Positions 1 to 4,379 of a DNA stretch of 5,986 bases are shown here, piece by piece (positions within the stretch are counted from its first letter, which is position 1; every line of letters starts with the position of its first letter). The translations under genes were made by a program, and so were the position numbers. The DNA comes from Ruminococcaceae bacterium UBA4958. Lineage in GTDB: Bacteria; Bacillota; Clostridia; Oscillospirales; Acutalibacteraceae. The notes under the pieces are model-generated. The model was not told where the DNA came from. It did not search any database and saw only the letters and a program-made list of their open reading frames with translations. Location: positions 1 to 5,986 of the forward strand of contig DHAI01000082.1 in assembly GCA_002397355.1 (NCBI GenBank), written 5' to 3'.

Positions 1-533
1 ACGCCGGCTCCGGGGCTTCCTATCTGCGCTGCGACACGGGCTCGTATGTGTTCGGAACGAATCTGGATTACATCTATAAGATCACGACGGACGCCGCGCA
101 GGTACCGGTGGCCAAGTCGTCCAATCCTTCCGCCGTTCCCGTCGCCTACCTTTCTCCGACGCCGGGCGGCTACCTGTACCGGATCGGCAACGCCGGCAAG
201 GGGACGGCGACGATCACAACGACGGCTTCGGGAGGAACCTCCGTTTCGTTCCAGGCGACGGGAAGCGCCGGTTCCGCGGAAGATGTCCGCTCCGATACCC
301 CGTATTTTTTCACGATGAAAAAGGGAAACTATTATCAGTATAAATTTACAGGGAAAGCGGGGGTTTCCTATCACTTTGTGTGCGCGGCCAGCGGCGTGAT
401 CCAGTCCGCCTCGCTGAAACAGGCCAATGGGAGCTATTATCTTACAATCTATGCCGCCGGGCAAGGATGCGCCGGCATCTATGCCTCATGGGAGGACGGT
501 TCGCAGCGCGTTTCCGTCGTCACGGTGCAGTGA
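1..533 (+). CDS. C-terminal part of a modular, probably exported surface protein (partial)
   Basis: The reading frame is open from the left edge (first full codon at position 3) to a TGA at 531-533, so the true start lies upstream; the internal GTG at 48 is not a start. The visible 176 residues are rich in Thr, Ser, Gly, Ala and Tyr, with the alternating pattern of beta-sandwich (Ig-like) modules. Two related modules are visible. The first begins with LRCDTGSYVFGTN and the second with SDTPYFFTMKKGNYYQYKFT. Each starts with an S/C-D-T-x-Y/F-x-F strand and continues with an aromatic strand (YIYKIT or YYQYKFT) and a GYLYRI or SYYLTI strand. From memory, such modules occur at the C-termini of secreted proteins of Ruminococcaceae-type Clostridia, often beside hydrolase or other cell-wall domains. 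No sortase motif or membrane anchor follows, so attachment, if any, must be encoded upstream. The catalytic or main function cannot be seen. Confidence 0.8.
   Translation, partial: AGSGASYLRCDTGSYVFGTNLDYIYKITTDAAQVPVAKSSNPSAVPVAYLSPTPGGYLYRIGNAGKGTATITTTASGGTSVSFQATGSAGSAEDVRSDTPYFFTMKKGNYYQYKFTGKAGVSYHFVCAASGVIQSASLKQANGSYYLTIYAAGQGCAGIYASWEDGSQRVSVVTVQ
24..530 (+). repeat. Two tandem copies of an ~80-residue beta-rich module
   Basis: Copy 1 runs from about 24 to 266 and copy 2 from 291 to 530, joined by a short Gly/Ser/Ala/Glu/Asp linker. Aligned landmarks are CDTGSYVF with SDTPYFFT, YIYKITTDA with YYQYKFTGKA, GGYLYRIGNAGKG with GSYYLTIYAAGQG, and GTSVSFQATG with SQRVSVVTVQ. The copies have diverged at the DNA level, so this is an old domain duplication, not a recent repeat. 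Further copies may lie upstream of the window. Confidence 0.6.
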
Positions 534-559
534 CCGCGGGCACGCGGGGGAAGATTCTA

Positions 560-588
560 TTGCAAACCGTGCGCGCGCGGGGTATAAT
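560..588 (+). promoter_or_regulatory. Sigma-A-type promoter upstream of the DUF1858 gene
   Basis: A TTGCAA -35 box (560-565, four of six consensus bases) is followed after 17 bases by a perfect TATAAT -10 box (583-588). Transcription would start near 595, about 80 bases before the ATG at 676. It lies in the gap after the preceding gene and points toward the DUF1858, trmK, Nif3-like and rqcH genes. Box identity and spacing are seen directly; activity is inferred. Confidence 0.75.
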
Positions 589-594
589 ATGCCT

Positions 595-652
595 GGGTTG
601 GGGGCTGCCGGAGCAGCCCGGCTTTACCGGCCCGGCAACCCGGAAGAACCGG
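595..652 (+). other. Structured 5' leader with repeated CCGG
   Basis: The predicted leader begins close to the inferred transcription start. GGGTTG (595-600) can pair with CAACCC (636-641) and enclose two inner hairpins: GGGCTG/CAGCCC (602-607 with 614-619) and CCGG/CCGG (618-621 with 627-630; they share bases 618-619, so one shortens if both form). This gives a possible three-way junction. CCGG occurs six times between 608 and 652 (608, 618, 627, 632, 640, 649), and the last two copies can form another small hairpin. I do not recognise it as a known riboswitch. It may only stabilise the messenger or tune translation, and high GC content makes chance pairing likely. Confidence 0.4.
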
Positions 653-662
653 ACCGTGTTAC

Positions 663-669
663 AGGAGGG
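663..669 (+). promoter_or_regulatory. Ribosome binding site fixing the DUF1858 start
   Basis: AGGAGGG sits six bases before the ATG at 676. The reading frame is open further upstream, to 427 and beyond, through the promoter and leader. This site and the family-like N-terminus MKKFTKDMLIGDIL decide for the ATG at 676. Confidence 0.85.
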
Positions 670-675
670 AATAAA

Positions 676-933
676 ATGAAAAAATTTACGAAAGATATGC
701 TGATCGGAGATATTCTCAACCAATGCCCGGGCTGCTCGGAGTATTTCATCGAGATGGGCATGTTCTGCATCGGCTGCCCGGCTTCCTGGGGCGAATCGCT
801 GCAGGACGCGTGTATGGTGCACGGTGTGGATGTCGATGAGATGGTGGAAAAACTGAACGAAAAGATGAATGAGAAGTCGGATGAAAAGGCAGACGGGAAG
901 GCGAACGAGAAGGTTCCCGAACCGACCAAGTGA
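676..933 (+). CDS. DUF1858 small redox/metal-type protein with two CxxC pairs
   Basis: This 85-residue cytosolic protein matches the DUF1858 family, the 'hybrid-cluster-associated redox disulfide' domain. Family landmarks are TKDMLIGDIL (5-14), EMGMFCIGCPAS (26-37), ESLQDACMVHGVDVDEMVEKLN (40-61). The invariant CxxC is C31-C34. The biochemical role is not settled; the cysteine pair suggests thiol redox or metal binding. Two things are unusual. A second pair, C17-P-G-C20, sits where I remember most relatives having no cysteines, and C46 makes five cysteines in total. After residue 60 the protein carries a charged tail of five tetrapeptide repeats of N/D-E/G-K-x type. It has its own promoter and a strong ribosome site, and a hairpin separates it from trmK, so it may be made at higher level than the genes that follow. 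Confidence 0.88.
   Translation: MKKFTKDMLIGDILNQCPGCSEYFIEMGMFCIGCPASWGESLQDACMVHGVDVDEMVEKLNEKMNEKSDEKADGKANEKVPEPTK
856..915 (+). repeat. Five imperfect 12-base repeats coding the lysine/acidic tail
   Basis: Residues 61-80 of the DUF1858 protein read NEKM-NEKS-DEKA-DGKA-NEKV, encoded by five successive 12-base units of the form AAY/GAY-GAR(GGG)-AAG-NNN. The unit is close enough at the DNA level to have arisen by slippage duplication. The product would be a flexible or helical charged tail of near-neutral net charge. Confidence 0.75.
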
Positions 934-949
934 CTTCTTTCCAGCAGGA

Positions 950-983
950 AAACGACCGCCCGGCTTGCGTTGGGCGGTCGTTT
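950..983 (+). terminator. Intrinsic terminator-like hairpin after the DUF1858 gene
   Basis: A perfect 12-bp stem joins AAACGACCGCCC (950-961) with GGGCGGTCGTTT (972-983) around a 10-base loop. The stem is GC-rich at its tip and ends in A:T pairs, as in Rho-independent terminators, but the T tract is only the TTT at the foot of the stem and is followed by GGT, so release is probably incomplete. It lies 16 bases after the DUF1858 stop and 15 before the trmK ATG. It could end or attenuate transcription, or act as a stabilising 3' end between differently expressed genes. Confidence 0.65.
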
Positions 984-988
984 GGTAT

Positions 989-994
989 GGAGGG
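989..994 (+). promoter_or_regulatory. Ribosome binding site deciding the trmK start
   Basis: GGAGGG lies four bases before the ATG at 999. The upstream in-frame candidates are a GTG at 930 and an ATG at 987. They have no comparable site, and their extensions would be translated from, or begin just after, the hairpin. Confidence 0.75.
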
Positions 995-998
995 ATCC

Positions 999-1697
999 AT
1001 GAGACTGTTTTCCCTGGGTGGGAGGCTCGCCCTCTGCGCCTCCATGGTGAGGCCGGGCGCCGCGCTTGCGGACGTCGGCACGGATCACGCTTATCTGCCC
1101 GTGTGGCTTGCGAAGCGCGGCGCGGTCCGCCATGCCGTCGCTTCCGATGTGCGCCCCGGCCCCCTGGAACGCGCAAAACGGAATATTGAGCGCTGGCGCG
1201 TCGGTGATGTGGTGGAGACCCGCCTTTCCGACGGCCTCGACGGGATCGGCCCAGGCGAGGCGGACGATATTGTCATCGCGGGCATGGGCGGCCTGATGAT
1301 GGCGGAAATCGTCCGCCGCACCCCGTGGCTGAAAAACGGGGAGAAACGCCTGATCCTTCAGCCCATGACGCGCGCGGTGGATCTGCGCCGCAGTCTCGCG
1401 GAAGAGGGGTTTGCCATCCTGCGTGAAGACGCCGCGCAGGAAGAAGGGCGGTACTACACCGCGATGCTCTGCGCTTACGACCCGGCGCGGAGTTCGGGAA
1501 ACGCGCTGTACCCGTATGTGGGCCGGCTCACGGCGGAAACGCCGGAAGGCCGCGCGTGCCTGCGCAGGGTGACGGGGCGGCTGCGGGCGAGGGAGGCCGG
1601 GCTGCTTCACGACGGTGAGCAGGAAAAGGCCTTGGAGCTTTCCCGTGTCAGGCAGCAAATTGAGTCTATGATAGCGTGGCAGGAACAGAAAGGATGA
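999..1697 (+). CDS. trmK: tRNA (adenine(22)-N1)-methyltransferase TrmK
   Basis: TrmK methylates N1 of adenine 22 in the D-loop region of tRNAs using S-adenosylmethionine; the B. subtilis protein is YqfN. The 232-residue length fits the family. The N-terminal half is a class I methyltransferase Rossmann fold. Motif I is DVGTDHAYLP (25-34), an acidic SAM-contact region follows at ASDVRPGPLERA (48-59), RLSDGLDGI is at 75-83, the signature IAGMGG is at 93-98, and LILQPM is at 118-123. The C-terminal part (about 160-232) is charged and helical, as in other TrmK proteins, where a coiled-coil region helps tRNA binding. The ATG at 999 was chosen from its ribosome site and because the family begins close to this point (RLFSLGGRLALCASMV). 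The Nif3-like gene starts seven bases after the stop, which implies co-transcription. No clear promoter lies between the preceding hairpin and the start, so it probably depends on read-through. Confidence 0.95.
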   Translation: MRLFSLGGRLALCASMVRPGAALADVGTDHAYLPVWLAKRGAVRHAVASDVRPGPLERAKRNIERWRVGDVVETRLSDGLDGIGPGEADDIVIAGMGGLMMAEIVRRTPWLKNGEKRLILQPMTRAVDLRRSLAEEGFAILREDAAQEEGRYYTAMLCAYDPARSSGNALYPYVGRLTAETPEGRACLRRVTGRLRAREAGLLHDGEQEKALELSRVRQQIESMIAWQEQKG

Positions 1698-1704
1698 TTA
1701 TGGC

Positions 1705-2475
1705 ATGTCTACCGTAGGGGAAATTTATCAGTACATCGACGGCTTTGCGCCGTTTTCCAGCGCCATGGATTTCGACAACGCCGGTCTTCTCGCCGGAGAC
1801 GCCGGCACGAAGGTGAGCGCCGCCCTCCTCTCGCTGGATATTACGCCGGGCGTGGTGCGCGAGGCGGCGCGGGGGCAGGCGCAGCTGATTGTCAGCCACC
1901 ACCCGGTGATTTTCCGTCCGCTGAAAACGCTCCGCCCGAATACCCCACCGTATCTGCTGGCGCAATGCGGCGTCGCCGCCATCTGCGCGCATACGAATCT
2001 GGATATGGCCCGCGGCGGCGTGAACGACTGCCTCGCGGCGCGCCTCGCGCTGCGGAACCCGGTTCCGGTTGCTCTTGACGGTCCCTCCGGCCTGCGCGCC
2101 GCGATTGCGGGGGAGTCGGACCGGGAGTACGGGCCGCGCGAGTTCGCGGCGTTTGTGAAGGCGGCCCTTGGCTGCGACGGCCTTTTCTTTGCGTCCGGCG
2201 GCCGGAAGATCACCCGCGTCGGCGTCTGCGGAGGCGGCGGTTCCGAGTACCTGTACGACGCTGCGGCGCGCGGGTGCCAGGCGTTTGTAACGGGGGAAGC
2301 GAAGCACCATGAGCTGATCGACGCGAAAAACATGGGCGTAACGCTTGTCGTAGCCGGGCATTACTTCACGGAAGACGTTGTGATCGAGCCGCTGCGGGAG
2401 CGCCTGCAGAAAGCTTTCCCGGACGTTGCGTTCCGGAAAGCGGAGGCGTTCTCCTGCCCGGCGGAATACCTTTGA
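1705..2475 (+). CDS. Nif3-like dinuclear metal centre protein (DUF34 family)
   Basis: This 256-residue protein belongs to the Nif3/YbgI/YqfO family, which forms toroidal hexamers with a two-metal site in each subunit. The physiological role is unresolved; a GTP cyclohydrolase I type 2 label is common in databases but weakly supported. Expected metal-site residues are present: H65-H66-P67 in VSHHPVIF, H96 and D100 in HTNLD, and H219 and E223 in GHYFTE. The early family motif appears as FDNAGLLAGD (23-32), with Phe where Trp is usual. The length matches short forms such as E. coli YbgI. The PII-like insert of about 110 residues that enlarges Bacillus YqfO is absent. The start at 1705 has AAAGGA ten bases upstream; two closer ATGs (1694, 1700) are in another frame. 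It sits directly after trmK, an arrangement also found as yqfN-yqfO in Bacillus, but a shared function is not proven. Confidence 0.93.
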   Translation: MSTVGEIYQYIDGFAPFSSAMDFDNAGLLAGDAGTKVSAALLSLDITPGVVREAARGQAQLIVSHHPVIFRPLKTLRPNTPPYLLAQCGVAAICAHTNLDMARGGVNDCLAARLALRNPVPVALDGPSGLRAAIAGESDREYGPREFAAFVKAALGCDGLFFASGGRKITRVGVCGGGGSEYLYDAAARGCQAFVTGEAKHHELIDAKNMGVTLVVAGHYFTEDVVIEPLRERLQKAFPDVAFRKAEAFSCPAEYL

Positions 2476-2479
2476 TGAA

Positions 2480-2494
2480 GCGGGTTCGGCCCGC
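2480..2494 (+). other. Small hairpin immediately before the rqcH ribosome site
   Basis: GCGGG (2480-2484) can pair with CCCGC (2490-2494) around a TTCGG loop. It fills the 33-base gap between the Nif3-like gene and rqcH and ends one base before the GGGAGG ribosome site (2495-2500). It has no T tract, so it is not a terminator. An effect on rqcH translation is possible but unproven. Confidence 0.3.
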
Positions 2495-2508
2495 GGGAGG
2501 ACTGAGGA

Positions 2509-4302
2509 ATGGCTCTTGACGGGGCGTTTTTGAGACATCTGAAACGGGAGATCGAGGAGGCCGCGCTCGGCGACCGGGTGGACCGCGTCTGCCAGCCGAA
2601 CCGCGACGAGGTCGTCCTTTTCCTGCGCGGAAAAAACGGCGCGCACAAGCTCCTGCTCTCTGCGCGCGCAAACAGCGCGCGCGTCGGCTTCATCCCGGAC
2701 GCGCCGGAAAACCCGCAGGAGCCGCCCATGTTCTGCATGCTTCTGCGCAAGCACCTGACCGGCGCGCGCCTGCGCGAAGTGCGCCAGCCGGAGCTTGAGC
2801 GCCTGCTGTGCTTTGATTTCTCCGTGATAGACGAGCTTGGGGACGAGGCGGCTCTGACGCTTGTCGCGGAGGTTATGGGCCGTTACAGCAATCTTATTCT
2901 GGTGGGCGGCGGGGGAAAAATCGTCGACGCGCTGCGCCGCGTGGACGCCTCCATGTCTTCCGAGCGTCTGGTTCTGCCGGGCCTCGAGTACCGGCTGCCG
3001 CCGAGGCAGGAAAAACTCTGTCTGCTTACCGCGGGCCGGGAGGAAATCACGGATCTTGTCTGCGCGAAGCCCGGCGGCACCGAGCTTTCCAAAGCGCTGC
3101 TCGCTTCGCTGCAGGGGCTTTCACCCGTCGTTTGCCGCGAGATACAGCACCGCGTCGGCCGGGGGGCGGACCTGAGAGTCGCCGAGATCACCCCGGAGCT
3201 GCGGGAGCGCCTGTCGTTTTTCGTGGGCCGCTTTGCGGAGCTTGTGAAGGCCGCCGGCGGCACGCCGTATATGGCTGTCCGGCGCGATAAAAAGCCGCTC
3301 GATTTTTCTTTTTTACCCCTTGAGCAGTACGGCTCCGAAGCCGTCGTCACGCGGGAGGAAAGTTTTTCCCGGCTTCTGGACGACTTTTACGGCGAGCGCG
3401 ACCGCATCGAGCGGATGCACGTCCGCTCGGAGGATCTTCTCCGCGTTCTGACCTCCGCATCCGAGCGCCTGAACCGCCGCGTCGGCGCGCAGCGGGCCGA
3501 CCTGGAACGCTGCGCGAACCGCGGCGAGCTCCGCGTGTGCGGCGATCTGCTCAGCGCGAACCTTTACCGCCTGCAAAAAGGCGCGTCCGAGGTGGAACTC
3601 CCGAATTTTTATGAGCAGTCCCAGCCTCCCGTGAAAATCCGGATGAATCCGGCGCTGTCTCCTTCGCAGAACGCGCAGCGGTATTACCGGGCTTACCGCA
3701 AGGCGAAGACGGCAGAAGAGGTCCTTACCGTCCGCATCCGCGAAGGAATGCAGGAGGCCGCCTATCTGGACACGGTTTTCGAGGAGCTCAGCCGTGCCGC
3801 AAGCGAGAACGATCTTTCGGAGATCCGTGCCGAACTGACGGAGCAGGGCTACCTGCGCAACAGGAACGGCAGAAAGAAGCGCGCTTCGGCGCGCAGCGCG
3901 ATGCAATTCCGCTCCAGCGACGGCTTCCGCATCCTCGCGGGCCGCAACAACCGGGAAAACGATATGCTCACGCTGAAGCTCGCGGGGAAGAACGACCTTT
4001 GGTTCCATACGAAGAATATCCCCGGTTCCCATGTCGTGCTTTTCCTCGAGGGAAAACAGCCCACGCCCCGGGCCGTATCCGAGGCGGCGATGATCGCGGC
4101 CTGCTTCAGCCGGGGGCGCGACTCCACCAACGTGGCGGTGGACTACACGCGCGTCCGCCATGTGAGCAAACCGCAGGGGGCGAAGCCGGGCATGGTGATC
4201 TATACCGACTTCCACACTGTCTTCGCCCCGCCGGACCGCGAGGCCGCCGAGCGCCTTCGCGCCGCAAAGGAAATTGCAAACTGCGGAAAGACTATGCTAT
4301 AA
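2509..4302 (+). CDS. rqcH: RqcH, NFACT-family ribosome quality control factor
   Basis: RqcH is the bacterial Rqc2/NEMF homologue (older names FbpA, YloA, 'fibronectin-binding'). It binds stalled 50S subunits carrying nascent peptidyl-tRNA and, with tRNA-Ala and RqcP, adds C-terminal alanine tails that mark the peptide for proteolysis. The 597 residues show the full domain order. NFACT-N spans about 1-170, with LDGAFLRHL (3-11), PPMFCMLLRKHL (72-83), EVMGRYSNLIL (121-131) and LPGLEYRLPP (156-165). A helix-hairpin-helix region follows at about 190-220 (GLSPVVCREI, 203-212). The coiled-coil arms lie at about 297-345 and 395-450, flanking GDLLSANLY (345-353) and SPSQNAQRYYRAY. A basic linker precedes NFACT-R (about 467-575), which has LWFHTKNIPGSHVV (497-510) and DYTRVRHVSKPQGAKPG (545-561). 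The position equal to the functional Asp-Arg pair of B. subtilis RqcH (D97-R98) reads E97-R98. The ATG is preceded by GGGAGG with eight bases spacing. The TAA stop lies inside the next gene's -10 box. Confidence 0.96.
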   Translation: MALDGAFLRHLKREIEEAALGDRVDRVCQPNRDEVVLFLRGKNGAHKLLLSARANSARVGFIPDAPENPQEPPMFCMLLRKHLTGARLREVRQPELERLLCFDFSVIDELGDEAALTLVAEVMGRYSNLILVGGGGKIVDALRRVDASMSSERLVLPGLEYRLPPRQEKLCLLTAGREEITDLVCAKPGGTELSKALLASLQGLSPVVCREIQHRVGRGADLRVAEITPELRERLSFFVGRFAELVKAAGGTPYMAVRRDKKPLDFSFLPLEQYGSEAVVTREESFSRLLDDFYGERDRIERMHVRSEDLLRVLTSASERLNRRVGAQRADLERCANRGELRVCGDLLSANLYRLQKGASEVELPNFYEQSQPPVKIRMNPALSPSQNAQRYYRAYRKAKTAEEVLTVRIREGMQEAAYLDTVFEELSRAASENDLSEIRAELTEQGYLRNRNGRKKRASARSAMQFRSSDGFRILAGRNNRENDMLTLKLAGKNDLWFHTKNIPGSHVVLFLEGKQPTPRAVSEAAMIAACFSRGRDSTNVAVDYTRVRHVSKPQGAKPGMVIYTDFHTVFAPPDREAAERLRAAKEIANCGKTML

Positions 4303-4303
4303 T
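4274..4303 (+). promoter_or_regulatory. Extended -10 promoter overlapping the rqcH stop, driving the polymerase gene
   Basis: TTGCAA (4274-4279) and a perfect TATAAT (4298-4303) are separated by 18 bases, and a TGC at 4295-4297 makes an extended -10 (TGnTATAAT). The rqcH stop codon TAA (4300-4302) lies within the -10 box. The inferred start is near 4310, about 70 bases before the ATG at 4380. It would make the polysaccharide genes independent of the housekeeping block. Confidence 0.75.
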
Positions 4304-4323
4304 AGCATCCGTAAATCCTTTTC

Positions 4324-4359
4324 GTGCCGCCCCGCAGGATGCGGGGGCATCTTAATTTT
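4324..4359 (+). terminator. Terminator-like hairpin in the polymerase gene leader
   Basis: An imperfect stem joins 4324-4336 with 4340-4350 around a GGA loop. It consists of TGCC/GGCA (4325-4328 with 4346-4349), a two-base bulge, then CCCGCA/TGCGGG (4331-4336 with 4340-4345). It is followed by CTTAATTTTA. It is downstream of the second promoter, so it could both end read-through from rqcH and attenuate the polymerase transcript. The T tract is interrupted, so efficiency is uncertain. Confidence 0.45.
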
Positions 4360-4367
4360 AGCTTATC

Positions 4368-4372
4368 GGAGG
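4368..4372 (+). promoter_or_regulatory. Ribosome binding site deciding the polymerase start
   Basis: GGAGG lies seven bases before the ATG at 4380 but only one base before the in-frame GTG at 4374, so the ATG is the likely start. Confidence 0.8.
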
Positions 4373-4379
4373 TGTGCCC

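Noticed and set aside
519..547. Two small hairpins at the end of the first gene as a terminator
   Set aside because: The stems GTCAC/GTGAC and CCGCG/CGCGG have only five pairs each and no T tract follows.
427..675. N-terminal extension of the DUF1858 frame
   Set aside because: The frame stays open through the previous gene, promoter and leader, but the ribosome site and the family N-terminus fix the start at 676.
930..998. Upstream GTG start for trmK overlapping the DUF1858 stop (GTGA)
   Set aside because: It has no ribosome site, and the 23 extra residues would be encoded by the hairpin and have no family counterpart.
624..1658. Long open frame on the minus strand (344 codons)
   Set aside because: It lies opposite the DUF1858 gene and trmK, has Arg/Pro/His/Ala-rich composition typical of GC-rich antisense frames, and has no recognisable domain.
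1645..1672. Possible promoter at the end of trmK (GTGTCA, 16 bases, TATGAT)
   Set aside because: The -35 match is weak and the site lies in coding sequence; the seven-base gap to the next gene already explains expression.
1666..2754. Long open frame on the minus strand (362 codons)
   Set aside because: It is antisense to the Nif3-like gene and rqcH, whose family motifs are clear on the + strand.
3313..4215. Open frame on the minus strand (300 codons) inside rqcH
   Set aside because: It is a shadow of the rqcH codon pattern with no motif of its own.
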